Source: Faecalibacter rhinopitheci
GTDB taxonomy: Bacteria; Bacteroidota; Bacteroidia; Flavobacteriales; Weeksellaceae
Direction of reading: 5' to 3'
NCBI RefSeq assembly: GCF_015234135.1
Contig: NZ_JADGIK010000005.1
Location: forward strand, 1-64,000
DNA length: 64,000 nucleotides
Positions 9,004 to 18,417 of this stretch are shown piece by piece (within the stretch, counting starts at the first letter, position 1; every line of letters begins with the position of its first letter). The position numbers were made by a program, and so were the translations under genes. Under the pieces are notes generated by a model that saw nothing but the letters and a program-made list of their open reading frames with translations, made no database searches and was not told the origin of the DNA.

Positions 9004-9732
9004 ATGTGGACCATTTTTAAAAAAGAGTTTAATCAATTCTTTTTCGGATTCACAGCTTATTTAGCTGCTGCTGCTTTCATTCTTATTTCTGCTTTATTCT
9101 TATGGTTTTTTGATAATCAGTATAATGTTTTTAATATTGGAAATGCATCTTTAGGTAGTTTCTTTTTCATCGGACCTTGGATTTTAATGTTTATGATTCC
9201 AGCTCTAACTATGAAAATGATTGCAGAAGAGCAGACAAATGGCACATTATTGTGGCTATTCACACTACCTATAAAAAGCACTGAGATAATACTAGGAAAA
9301 TTTTTCGCAGTTATAAGTATCTTACTGTTTTGTTTACTAAGTACATTTTTATTTGTACTTACGCTAGAAAATTTTATCCATGCGGATCAAACCTTAGATT
9401 ATGGTGCGATATATAACGGATATTTTGGCTTATTTCTTTTAGGAAGTTTATTTACTGCCATTGGAATACTTACTTCTTCACTTTCCAAAAATCAAGTTAT
9501 GGCGTATGTATTTGCAGTCGTTTCTTGTTTTTTTATTTACTATGGTTTTGAAGGTTTGGCATCTTATAATTTATTAGGATCTGCTGACTATTATGTACAA
9601 AAAATAGGGAGTTATTCTCATTACCAACAATTTTTAAAAGGAATTCTAGATACAAGAGATTTGGGCTACTTTTTAATAATTATTGCTCTATTATTACAAT
9701 TCGCTAATATTAATTTACAATTAAAAAAATAG
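9004..9732 (+). CDS. gldF: gliding motility ABC transporter permease GldF
   Basis: A 242-residue ABC-2 type permease with six hydrophobic segments. It matches GldF in its WTIFKKEFNQFFFG start and in being directly followed by gldG (5 bases apart). In Flavobacterium johnsoniae GldF, GldG and the ATPase GldA form an ABC transporter needed for gliding. gldA is not in this window, as is usual for the group. The gene pair is also kept in non-gliding relatives, so it does not prove motility. Confidence 0.9.
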   Translation: MWTIFKKEFNQFFFGFTAYLAAAAFILISALFLWFFDNQYNVFNIGNASLGSFFFIGPWILMFMIPALTMKMIAEEQTNGTLLWLFTLPIKSTEIILGKFFAVISILLFCLLSTFLFVLTLENFIHADQTLDYGAIYNGYFGLFLLGSLFTAIGILTSSLSKNQVMAYVFAVVSCFFIYYGFEGLASYNLLGSADYYVQKIGSYSHYQQFLKGILDTRDLGYFLIIIALLLQFANINLQLKK

Positions 9733-9737
9733 TTAAC

Positions 9738-11408
9738 ATGAAGAGATTAAATAAAAAATCATTCGTTGTATTGGCTATCTTTTTTATGGTTTTAATTGTT
9801 AGTCAAGTTTTTTATAAACGCTTTGATCTAACACAAGACAAACGCTACACTTTAACTGAAACATCTAATTTACTTCTTGATAAAATTGATCACGATTTAC
9901 AGATAGACATTTTATTGGGTGGAGAGTTAACAGGTAATTATCGAATTTTAAAAAATGAAATTCAATTTTTGCTTGAAGAATTAAAAGAAAAAAATATTAA
10001 AATAAAATACCGTTTCGTTGATCCATTAGAAATGAATACAACTGAAATGGAAGAAGCAGGTATTGTTGCTGTTCCTATAAAAACAGATAAAGGTGTGCTT
10101 AATGTCTATCCTTACGCTCGATTATCGTATGGAGACAAAACAATTTGGATGGAAACATTAGCAAATGACCCATCTGTTGCTTTTGAAGATTTAGCAATTT
10201 CTTCTATAGAAAAATTAGAATATTTATTTGCTGAAAAAATTCAAAAAATTACCAATACCAACCGTAAAAAAATTGGATTCATTGTACATCATGATGAATT
10301 ACCTCAACAAAATATTGAAGGATTAGGTCGTGCGTTAACTGATAAATATGATGTTGATGTGTATCTAAATCCTATTATTAATAAAAAATTCTCTTTAGAT
10401 ATTGATGATATTGATAGCTTAAAGAAATTTGATGCCTTAATTGTTGCTAAACCAACACTACCCTTTTCTGATAAAGATAAAATGGTATTGGATCAATACA
10501 TAATGAATGGCGGTAAAATGCTTTGGGCAGTAGAAACGGTTGATGCAGAAATGGATTCTATTTTCCGCTCTGGTAAAATTGTAGCTTTTCCAAGGGATTT
10601 AAAAATTAGTGACTTCTTATTCAATTATGGTGTACGTATCCATAATACAGTTATCAAAGATTTAAACGGAGGTAAAATTGTATTAGCAGACGGAGAAACA
10701 GCCGGTAATGTAAGCTATAACTATTACACTTGGCCTTATTCTGAATTAGGACTAGCAGGAGATACAAATCCAATTACAGCTAGTATAGATCCGGTAATTT
10801 TTAGCTTTGCTAATCCTATTGAATTACTTGAAAATCCTAATGTAAAGCAAACTGTATTACTTAGTACAGCAGCTCAAACTACCATGAAACCTTCGTTAAA
10901 CTACATTTCATTAAATGAAGTAGAAATAGACGAAAACGAAGAATATAACATGGGCAAAATTCCTATGGCTGTATTGTTAGAAGGAAATTTTAATTCGGCT
11001 TATGCTTCACGTATCGAGCGTCAAGAAATCCCTAATTTTAAAGGGAAAACTACCAATGGTAAAATGATTGTACTTTCGGACGGAGATGTACTGAAAAATC
11101 ATTTATGGAGAGGAATGCCTATGCGATTAGGAGAAGATAAATACTCTGTACGACCGGATAATCCTAATGCTCGTCCAACGACCTATGCCAACCAGACATT
11201 TGTATTAAATGCAATGGATTATTTATTAGGTGATGAAGATTTCTTAGCTTTACGTAATCGTAAATTAGAAATTCCTCTTTTAAATGAAACACGTGTTTTG
11301 TCTGATAAAGAAAAATGGCAACAACTCAATTTAATCATTCCTACAGCAATTATTGCCCTATTAGGAGGATTAGGATATTTTATTCGTAAAAAGAAATACG
11401 CAAAATAA
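9738..11408 (+). CDS. gldG: gliding-associated ABC transporter auxiliary protein GldG
   Basis: A 556-residue protein with an N-terminal membrane anchor (about 8-27), a large extracytoplasmic part with the auxiliary ABC-transporter domain, including KIGFIVHHDELPQQ near 174-187 and MNGGKMLWAVE near 255-265, and a C-terminal membrane helix ending in RKKKYAK. This layout is that of GldG. It is separated from gldF by 5 bases and followed by a strong terminator, so it closes the hemJ-gldF-gldG unit. Confidence 0.9.
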   Translation: MKRLNKKSFVVLAIFFMVLIVSQVFYKRFDLTQDKRYTLTETSNLLLDKIDHDLQIDILLGGELTGNYRILKNEIQFLLEELKEKNIKIKYRFVDPLEMNTTEMEEAGIVAVPIKTDKGVLNVYPYARLSYGDKTIWMETLANDPSVAFEDLAISSIEKLEYLFAEKIQKITNTNRKKIGFIVHHDELPQQNIEGLGRALTDKYDVDVYLNPIINKKFSLDIDDIDSLKKFDALIVAKPTLPFSDKDKMVLDQYIMNGGKMLWAVETVDAEMDSIFRSGKIVAFPRDLKISDFLFNYGVRIHNTVIKDLNGGKIVLADGETAGNVSYNYYTWPYSELGLAGDTNPITASIDPVIFSFANPIELLENPNVKQTVLLSTAAQTTMKPSLNYISLNEVEIDENEEYNMGKIPMAVLLEGNFNSAYASRIERQEIPNFKGKTTNGKMIVLSDGDVLKNHLWRGMPMRLGEDKYSVRPDNPNARPTTYANQTFVLNAMDYLLGDEDFLALRNRKLEIPLLNETRVLSDKEKWQQLNLIIPTAIIALLGGLGYFIRKKKYAK

Positions 11409-11427
11409 TTATAAACATTAATTGTAT

Positions 11428-11462
11428 AATAGTCTAAGGAAATCTTAGACTATTTTTTTTTG
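11428..11462 (+). terminator. terminator after gldG
   Basis: Eleven-base stem AATAGTCTAAG/CTTAGACTATT (11428-11438 and 11444-11454), loop of 5, followed by a long T run. It lies 20 bases past the gldG stop. Confidence 0.92.
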
Positions 11463-11514
11463 TTATGATTAATTATGTAAGATTGATCGTATATTTAATT
11501 TAAACACAAAACGA

Positions 11515-11973
11515 ATGAAAATATATATTGTCTTACTTCCAGTTTTAATTCTATTTACGAATTGTGAACAACCAAAAAACACAAGTACTCTTTATAAAAA
11601 TGATGCAGGAGAAATTACAATCGGAAAAAACTTTGTAGTCGATCGTCCTATGGCCATTCTAATTATTCCTACAGAAGAATCTTTAAAAGAAACTGAGAAA
11701 GAAATTGGATTGGATAATTACCGCATTTATTATGATGATGGTGCGTCTATAATGAATGATGCAAATACAGTAATAGAAACAAATAATATTGAATCAATTT
11801 AAAAACTGAATAATGAAATCATAACCTTCGTAACAATTGATGGTAAAATATACGATGTAGATTTACGAGATAAAGCTTTTGTTACCTTATTATTCAATGG
11901 AAAAGAAGCTCCAAAAGAACTTTTTTCTGATAATTTAGAAACTGACGAACAGATTATAGATTATATGCAATAA
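11515..11973 (+). pseudogene. small lipoprotein gene interrupted by one in-frame stop
   Basis: The frame opens at 11515 with a lipoprotein signal (MKIYIVLLPVLILFTNC, lipid-accepting Cys at 17) and reads 95 codons to a TAA at 11800-11802. The same frame then continues without interruption for 56 more sense codons (KLNNEIITFVTIDGKIYD...) to a second TAA at 11971-11973, right at the start of a strong terminator. The downstream part has ordinary codon use and protein-like composition. The simplest reading is a 152-residue lipoprotein gene with one nonsense substitution (for example AAA or CAA to TAA) or a sequencing error. No family is recognised. If the first stop is used, a 95-residue truncated lipoprotein would be made. 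Confidence 0.65.
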
Positions 11974-12008
11974 AAAAATCCCTTCCATAAAAGGAAGGGA
12001 TTTTTTTA
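11974..12008. terminator. bidirectional terminator
   Basis: Stem AATCCCTTCC/GGAAGGGATT with a 6-base loop (about 11978-12002), A run before and T run after. It separates the lipoprotein gene from the convergent ferredoxin gene. Confidence 0.9.
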
Positions 12009-12026
12009 TATGTTTTAAAATAAGAT

Positions 12027-12377
12027 TTATTCTGCGTGTAAGAAAGCTTTCTTAGATAATAAACGTTCTTCACTTTCTACGTGAGCGTCATCTGGTACAC
12101 AACAATCTACCGGACAAACCGCAGCACATTGTGGTTCTTCGTGGAAACCTTTACACTCCGTACATTTATCAGGAACAATGTAATAAACTTCATCACTTAC
12201 TGGATCTTGTACTCCATCAGCATCATATTCTATCCCGTCAATATTAACAATAGAACCTGATAAAGATGTTCCTTCAGAATATTTCCAATCTACAGCAGCT
12301 TCATAAATTGCGTTGTTTGGACATTCTGGTTCACAAGCACCACAATTTATACATTCATCTGTTATAATAATTGCCAT
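12027..12377 (-). CDS. 4Fe-4S dicluster ferredoxin
   Basis: A 116-residue ferredoxin with two cluster motifs: CINCGACEPECP near residues 9-20, and a second set in CTECKGF...CAAVCPVDCC near 73-96. An insert of about 45 residues between the two cluster motifs (WKYSEGTSLSGSIVNIDGIE and following) is typical of the Bacteroidota form. It transfers electrons in the cytosol; the partner is unknown. It is divergent from the acyl-CoA reductase and the two promoters overlap, an arrangement that suggests joint control. Confidence 0.9.
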   Translation of the reverse strand: MAIIITDECINCGACEPECPNNAIYEAAVDWKYSEGTSLSGSIVNIDGIEYDADGVQDPVSDEVYYIVPDKCTECKGFHEEPQCAAVCPVDCCVPDDAHVESEERLLSKKAFLHAE

Positions 12378-12405
12378 TCTATCTGTTTTTTAATTCCTAC
12401 ATTTG
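12371..12405 (+). promoter_or_regulatory. promoter of the acyl-CoA reductase gene
   Basis: Plus strand TTG (12371-12373) and -7 box TACATTTG (12398-12405) with a 24-base spacer, slightly longer than the usual range. The TTG lies inside the ferredoxin coding start on the other strand. Confidence 0.45.
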
Positions 12406-12411
12406 TACTTA

Positions 12412-12444
12412 CAAAATTACATTTTATTTTTAGAATCATGACAA
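12412..12444 (-). promoter_or_regulatory. promoter of the ferredoxin gene
   Basis: Minus strand TTG (12444-12442), spacer 22, -7 box TAATTTTG (12419-12412). The -33 element falls inside the first codons of the divergent acyl-CoA reductase gene, so the two promoters overlap back to back. Confidence 0.55.
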
Positions 12445-13502
12445 TTGAACAAAGGATTTCAGCATTTAATGAATTATCTCAACTATTTAAATATATTACA
12501 AATAACGTTCAACCTACGTCAATAGAATTACACGAAAAATTTAAAGCTTTAGATGAAGAAATTGAATATGCTGTAAAGGATGCAGAAGCTTATAATAATT
12601 GGTTTACAAAAGAAAATGTTTTTTTCGCGTTAAGCAATTGGTCTGAAGCTCTAACGACAGAAAGCTTATCACAATGGATTGCTCCTTACAATTTTAAACC
12701 TACTGATAAAAATGTAGGAATTATCATGGCAGGAAATCTTCCATTAGTTGGTTTTCACGATTTGTTGGCAGTAGTTTTAGCAGATCATACCGCTTTAATT
12801 AAAACATCTTCTAAGGATGATAAGTTGATGAAATTTATTGTTAAATACTTATACACAATAAATGAAGATTTTAAAGATGTTCTTAAAATCATTGATCGTC
12901 TAAAAGATTTTGATGCTGTAATTGCAACAGGGAGTAATAACACAGCTCGTTATTTTGAACAATATTTTTCTAAAGTTCCTAATATTATTCGTAAAAACAG
13001 AACTTCGGTAGCTGTTTTAAATGGAACAGAAACTCCAGAAGAATTAAAAGCTTTAGGAAACGATATGTTTATGTATTTTGGTTTAGGATGTCGTAATATT
13101 ACTAAAGTATATTTTAAATCAGAAGAACAAATCCATCCATTTTTTGAAAGTATTTATGATTGGGGTGTAAAGGTTATTAATCATCCTAAATACGCCAACA
13201 ATTATGATTATAATCGAGCAATATACTTATTAGGTCAAGATAAATTTTTAGATAATAATTTTGTTCTTTTAAAGTATGATGAAAATTTACATTCTCCTAT
13301 CGCTGTCATTAATTATGAATTTTATGATGATGTAAATAAAGTAAAAGATTTTTTAAAGGAAAACACAGATCAAATCCAGTGCGTAGTTGGACATGATATG
13401 AAAGATAATCCAAACTATGTTGAATTTGGGAAAACCCAAACACCAACATTAACAGATTATGCGGATAACATTGATACCTTAAAATTCTTAGCAGAGATAT
13501 AA
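12438..13502 (+). CDS. acyl-CoA reductase (LuxC-like family)
   Basis: A 354-residue protein of the LuxC/acyl-CoA reductase family, an aldehyde-dehydrogenase-like fold that reduces acyl-CoA with NADPH. GIIMAGNLPLVGFHDLLAVV (near 94-113) is the nucleotide-binding stretch. The segment MYFGLGCRNITKVYF near 211-225 carries the Cys expected to form the thioester. The gene is shorter than LuxC of luminous bacteria (about 480). Pairing with a dicluster ferredoxin gene is common in Flavobacteriia; the physiological substrate is not known to me. Confidence 0.85.
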   Translation: MTIEQRISAFNELSQLFKYITNNVQPTSIELHEKFKALDEEIEYAVKDAEAYNNWFTKENVFFALSNWSEALTTESLSQWIAPYNFKPTDKNVGIIMAGNLPLVGFHDLLAVVLADHTALIKTSSKDDKLMKFIVKYLYTINEDFKDVLKIIDRLKDFDAVIATGSNNTARYFEQYFSKVPNIIRKNRTSVAVLNGTETPEELKALGNDMFMYFGLGCRNITKVYFKSEEQIHPFFESIYDWGVKVINHPKYANNYDYNRAIYLLGQDKFLDNNFVLLKYDENLHSPIAVINYEFYDDVNKVKDFLKENTDQIQCVVGHDMKDNPNYVEFGKTQTPTLTDYADNIDTLKFLAEI

Positions 13503-13505
13503 CTT

Positions 13506-13531
13506 AAAAACCTCCAATTGGAGGTTTTTTT
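13506..13531 (+). terminator. terminator after acyl-CoA reductase
   Basis: Palindrome CCTCCAATTGGAGG (13511-13524) in A/T flanks with a plus-strand T run, 4 bases after the stop codon. Confidence 0.9.
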
Positions 13532-13603
13532 ATTATATGAATGTTCTTAAACAACACTAGGATGACAATTAAACTCTCATGCGGAAAAAAGGAATGAATA
13601 GTT

Positions 13604-14641
13604 TTAAAAAATGTCATGGAAATTACTGTCCAAATCGATTGTTTTATTAAAAAATTGGAAAGGTTTTTCAGAGAAATTCCAAGTTGAAATTTTATGCATA
13701 AAATCAATTGGTAAATCTGGTCTATTTACATCTTTTAGATTCATTTTAAAACTCACTTCAGATTCTTTTAATACCCAGGAATTTTCATAAGGACGATATT
13801 TAATAGAAATTATACCGAACCTTTCTAAAAGTGTATTTTTATTGGTTTGAACAATATTATTTAAGTTCAATTGATATTCAACAACAGAAAATGTTTTCCT
13901 ATCAATTAAAAAATACGTTCTATCATTAATACCATTATCTAAAAAAATCTCAAACATTTCTTTGTCAGCATACACCGTTTTTTTTAATTCGCTTAATTTA
14001 TATTGATTTCGTAAAACTTGATTGTATGTAGATTTGATTGCATCTAAAATGTATAAGTTTTTAAAATAGTCTGACGTAACAAAAGACAACTGAACTGGTG
14101 CATTACCTTTAACAAGTCTATCCTTTACTATTCCGCTGGATTTTGCTTTAACTTTTCCTTTATCAAATTTCAATTGCAAATTAAGATTGATCGAATTATA
14201 ATATAATGTATCCATCTTAAAATCTTGAACTAAATCAACCAAAAAGTAATACTTATCTACATTATAATTAGCATTATAATTTCTAATCACATTTTTTAAA
14301 ATATCTTCTACTCTTAAGTTCGTTAGAAAAGCTTCACTTAGTTTGATTTCTTCTACTTTTTCTAATTTAATCGTTAATTCTGATTGTATATTACTTAAAC
14401 TGATTGAAGCGTTTTGATAATCTTTCATCGCCACAAACATTTCATCCTGCTTATCAATACCAGATAAGTCTATATTTACTTTGCCTTCGTTATTAGTACT
14501 AAAATATTTTGTAGAATGCATAAAATACAAATCAGCTTGCTTTAATGGTTGATTCGTAACATAATCCACCACTTTAATATTGATTTGTTGAGCATTACAA
14601 CAAGCAGTTATAATGATGAAAATGAATTGTAAATAGTTCAT
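13604..14641 (-). CDS. secreted protein with carboxypeptidase-regulatory-like N-terminal domain
   Basis: A 345-residue protein with a signal peptide (hydrophobic core to about residue 17, cut near NAQQ). It is followed by a beta-sandwich segment of the carboxypeptidase regulatory-like type (INIKVVDYVTNQPLKQADL and on, to about 90) and a long domain of unknown function. Such proteins sit in the periplasm or at the outer membrane. It follows the broken TonB-receptor-like gene by 94 bases, with a terminator in between, so it may have its own promoter. Part of the accessory locus 13604-18612; no specific function can be given. Confidence 0.6.
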   Translation of the reverse strand: MNYLQFIFIIITACCNAQQINIKVVDYVTNQPLKQADLYFMHSTKYFSTNNEGKVNIDLSGIDKQDEMFVAMKDYQNASISLSNIQSELTIKLEKVEEIKLSEAFLTNLRVEDILKNVIRNYNANYNVDKYYFLVDLVQDFKMDTLYYNSINLNLQLKFDKGKVKAKSSGIVKDRLVKGNAPVQLSFVTSDYFKNLYILDAIKSTYNQVLRNQYKLSELKKTVYADKEMFEIFLDNGINDRTYFLIDRKTFSVVEYQLNLNNIVQTNKNTLLERFGIISIKYRPYENSWVLKESEVSFKMNLKDVNRPDLPIDFMHKISTWNFSEKPFQFFNKTIDLDSNFHDIF

Positions 14642-14686
14642 TTATTTAAGATAAGAATTCGTAACGAAAAATTTCTAATTTTAAGG

Positions 14687-14720
14687 AAAAAAAAAGCCTC
14701 CTAATAGGAGGTTTTCTTTT
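14687..14720. terminator. terminator after the receptor-like gene
   Basis: Stem CCTCCT/AGGAGG (14697-14702 and 14706-14711), loop AAT, with a T run of nine on the minus strand and a shorter one on the plus strand. Both flanking genes are read on the minus strand, so it ends the receptor-like gene at 14736. Confidence 0.8.
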
Positions 14721-14735
14721 ATTTTAACCAATTTT

Positions 14736-17361
14736 TTAAAATGTGAATCGAGTTGTTAACATAATTTGCGTTGGGCGTAATTGATACTGGTATCGCATTT
14801 CATAATATGAGCTTAATGTATTTTGAAAATAAAATTTTTCATTGAATACATTATAAGCCGACAATTCGAAATCGATTTTCTTTTTCTTTAAGGTATATCG
14901 ATACATTAAATCCCCAAAAAATGAATTTGGATTTGATTTAGAGTCATCATTTATAAATGCATCTATATTCAATTTAATGTAATGACGTTTTGCTGGAAAA
15001 ATATGTAAACCGAAGTGATGTTCTTGATTGATTATTTTTCTTGTAGATTGATTATCTACATTATTAATATAATTCAACCAATTGTATTTATACTCTAACG
15101 TTAACCAACTTATTTTTCTGTATTTTATTTCTGCATGAATACTTGTTAATTCATTTTTAACTTGAATAAAATTATTATTTAACAATTGAGCATGAGCCAT
15201 CCATTGCTGATGAATTCCAACTTCTAAATTAAATTTAGTTTTGGAAAAATATTGACTAAATTTTGCATTTAATCCATGAGAAACCTGATTATTCTTTCTT
15301 TTCAACAACCTGTAAAATTGTACTGGCGTCTGCATTGTATAGATAATTATTAAGCAACGTATTTTCTGTCCACGAATAATTATAGCCAAAATTTACAAAT
15401 CTTGCTTTTATTGCATTCTTATATTCCGCTATTATCGATGAATTCCATGAATCACGTTCGTTTAATTTTCCATCTCGTTGTTGAATCGAATTGTAATTGT
15501 ATAACATATAATTTTCATGAAGACTTCCTAAACTTCCTAAACTTTGTTTAAATGCATTACTCGCTCGCAGTTCCCAAAAATTAGATATTTTGTACGACAA
15601 AAATAAATTTGGATTAACAAATAAACGATTCAATTGATCCTTTTTAGAAATTGTTTGTAATTTCAAGTGGTTCATTTCAATCGGTACAGCCAATGTTGTT
15701 CTGAAATTTCCTTTTTTATATTCGAAGCGATTCTCCCAATAATAATTAAATTTTGACCAATTCACATCATTTGAAAAATTTTCTCCTGCCATGATTTGAT
15801 TGGCATAAAGTCTACTTTCCATCGTTTGATTGATATAACTAAATCCAAGTTTCGAATGCATCGAAAATGCTTTTATTCCTTTAGTAAATTCGATAAAATT
15901 ATTTGTATTGAATTTATTAAAATTCACCCGTTGATAAGCATGTTGATAAGATTGATTATTATTAATGAATTCCGTAAAAACACCTGGAGTAATGGCTAAT
16001 TCTTCTTGATAATCTTTGTATGAAAATAACGATCGAAAATTAACTAATTGTTTCCCTACTTTCTTAATGATCTTGAAATTATTAGCCAATTCCTGATTAG
16101 GTTTTTGCAAAACTTGATCAATTAATTCATCTTCTCGTTTCAAATAACCATGACGACGATTCCAAGTTCCTTTAAATTCTAATTCGTTTTGCAAAAAATT
16201 ATCCGAACTGTTGCGTAATAAAGTGGCTTTCGCTACAAAATCTTCGGTTTGTATATGATTTCGTTTTTGTTCATTAAGCACAATATTTCCTGTGGGCAGA
16301 AAATATTGTGTGGAACTTTCGCCCATTCGTTTTTGATAATCGTTGGTATACGACAGATTAAAACGTAAATCTAACTCTTTATCTAATTTGTATAAATGGT
16401 TCCAGCTTCCCAACTGAACTGAATTGTTCAGCCACCTTTTTTCATTAAAATTTGGTGTTTGAACTCCTGAAATACCTAACCAACCTTCGTTAGAAAAACG
16501 CTCTGAATTATTGATTAAATCTTCGAATGATAAAATAGCCAATTGTTTCGTCACATCTTCTCCTCTATTGTTGGCTTGGTAAGAACCAATCATTTGTTGT
16601 TTTTTCGTAAACAACATTGGCGTTACATTAGCTTGATAAAGTACAGGCGAAACTCCTAAACCAATTTCAGCTTTACCTGAATATGTTATCTTATTTTTTA
16701 ATTTGATGTTTAGCGCTGCCTTAGAACTGACAACCAAACTATCTAACATTTTAATGGGTTGATGATTTTCTAAAATCTGAACTTTATCTACCGCATCGGC
16801 CGATAAGTTTTCGTTTGCCAAGGCATATTTTCCACCCAAAAGATCCATTCCTTCAATATAGTATTTGTTGATCGGTTCTCCTTGGTACAAAATTCGACCA
16901 GAAGATTCGATTTCTATCCCTGGCATTTTCTTAATGACATCTGCAATTGTACGATCTTGTATATCTTTAAAGTTGGTAACATCGTAAGCAATAGTGTCGC
17001 CTTTTTTACGAATTGCGGGTTGTTTTATATTAACTTCTTTTAACTCGATAGCTTTTTCTTGTAGCGTAAAATTAAAATCAGAAGTAGATTCATTCACTAA
17101 TTCGGAAGTAAAGGCATAATTCATAGCACGAACTTTTACCTCGTACATATCGTATACCGTTTCCTTTATTTCTAACGAAAATTTACCATCCGATTTAGTA
17201 ATACTATATACCAACGTTTTGTCTTCTTCGTTAGGCGATAAGATGACACTAGCGCCTGCAACAGGTTCTCCCTTTTCGTTGATGATGGTTCCTGAAATTT
17301 TTAACTGAGCAAAAATAACATGGGCAAGAATAAAAAATAATAGTGTTAATTGTGGCTTCAA
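14736..17361 (-). pseudogene. TonB-receptor-like outer-membrane protein, frameshifted
   Basis: Read on the minus strand, a 690-codon frame (17361-15289) carries a signal peptide, a carboxypeptidase-regulatory-like domain (about 20-105), a plug-like domain (MPGIEIESSGRILYQGEPIN near 145-164, then DAVDKVQILENHQPIKML), and much of a beta-barrel. It ends in ...LQVVEKKE at 15289. The barrel continues at once in the next frame (NNQVSHGLNAKFSQYF and on) to 14736, ending in Phe as outer-membrane barrels do. The total span of 2626 bases is one more than a multiple of three, so a single extra base in the purine tract at 15292-15302 explains it. Repaired length is 874 residues. It could be a real phase-variable or dead gene, or a sequencing error. 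The cargo is unknown. Confidence 0.82.
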
Positions 17362-17500
17362 ATTTATCTTTTTTTTAGAATGTCATATTTAAATCTTTTT
17401 CTATATGCAAGTTTACTTTTTTCAAGTCCAATCATTTTGAAAGAAAGAATCAGTTTTGTAGTTAATATCTCAGGTCACTTTATACAATTGATGAGGTCAT

Positions 17501-17508
17501 CAAAAATA
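17501..17508 (-). promoter_or_regulatory. possible -7 box before the receptor-like gene
   Basis: TATTTTTG (17508-17501, minus) in the 178-base gap between the GLPGLI gene and the receptor-like gene. The nearest upstream TTG is 27 bases away, too far for a normal promoter, so support is weak. No terminator is seen in the gap, so read-through from the GLPGLI gene is also possible. Confidence 0.25.
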
Positions 17509-17539
17509 ACAGGATAAAATTCTAATCATAGGTTTCAAT

Positions 17540-18361
17540 TTATAATATAAAAGGTAGAGATGGATCTAAAAAAATATATTTCCTTTTTTTATGATTCTCC
17601 TCCATTTTTTTCACCTTCTCTTCCTCTAGTTGTAATCCTGCATTCATTAATAATTGAGGCGAATTATTCAATAGAATATTACCGTATTTAAATAGTTCTT
17701 TTGAAGATAAAAACTCAAAATCACCTTTTCTTCTAAAAGAAATTCCAGTCTCATAAAAATTATCCAGATTAGGTTTCATTTTATAATTGATCAATTCAAA
17801 TTGAAAAATTTTATTTTGGTCTTCTAATAAAACGATTGCTCCTGGTAATCCGTAAAATGTGTAAGGTGCTATTTGCATCGGAATTTCTTCTGTATAATAT
17901 GCAATCCATTCTCTATTTAAATATTTTGTAACCGCTTTTTTTAAAATACGATGCTGGTGATGGATTGTATCATTAGTTAAAGACCACTTTGGAAGAATTA
18001 GATCATCTACATTTGCTACTGCCTTATCAAATGTAAAAATCCATTTTTTTTTCTTCATTGTATTGAGATCCATTTCTATAGTCACATTATCAACCCGAGA
18101 AGTATAACTTTCAGTTGAATTAATTAATTCATTTGGATGAGTATATTTAATGTTTTTGGTATAAGCTATAGAATCTGAAATAATTCTGTTTTGAGCTCTA
18201 TAAAATCTTCCATTATTATTGACTAGAACACTAACAATTTCTGAATAGTTTTTTTTACTTAAACTATCTTTTTTAAAATTGTATAAATAATTAAATTCAA
18301 AAAATTGAGCTGAAAGGAAATGACTACTTACCAAAAGGAGTAGGGAAATTATTATTTTCAT
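17540..18361 (-). CDS. GLPGLI family secreted protein
   Basis: A 273-residue exported protein with a clear signal peptide (MKIIISLLLLVSSHFLSAQ). The family hallmark is present as YGLPGAIVLL at residues 170-179, preceded by IPMQIAPYTF as in other members. GLPGLI (Porph_ging) proteins are a Bacteroidota family of unknown function, often encoded beside a TonB-receptor-like gene with a regulatory-like N-terminal domain, exactly as here. A small secreted peptide gene lies 56 bases upstream. I infer one functional unit at the cell envelope. Confidence 0.85.
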   Translation of the reverse strand: MKIIISLLLLVSSHFLSAQFFEFNYLYNFKKDSLSKKNYSEIVSVLVNNNGRFYRAQNRIISDSIAYTKNIKYTHPNELINSTESYTSRVDNVTIEMDLNTMKKKKWIFTFDKAVANVDDLILPKWSLTNDTIHHQHRILKKAVTKYLNREWIAYYTEEIPMQIAPYTFYGLPGAIVLLEDQNKIFQFELINYKMKPNLDNFYETGISFRRKGDFEFLSSKELFKYGNILLNNSPQLLMNAGLQLEEEKVKKMEENHKKRKYIFLDPSLPFIL

Positions 18362-18417
18362 GAGATTTCTATTATAATAGTCCTGTTATTAATATAACAA
18401 GACTATTAAATTAATTA

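Noticed and set aside
14736-15389. A separate 217-residue gene
   Set aside because: Its first 30 residues overlap the upstream frame and make no sense, while the rest continues the beta-barrel exactly. It is the frameshifted end of the receptor-like gene.
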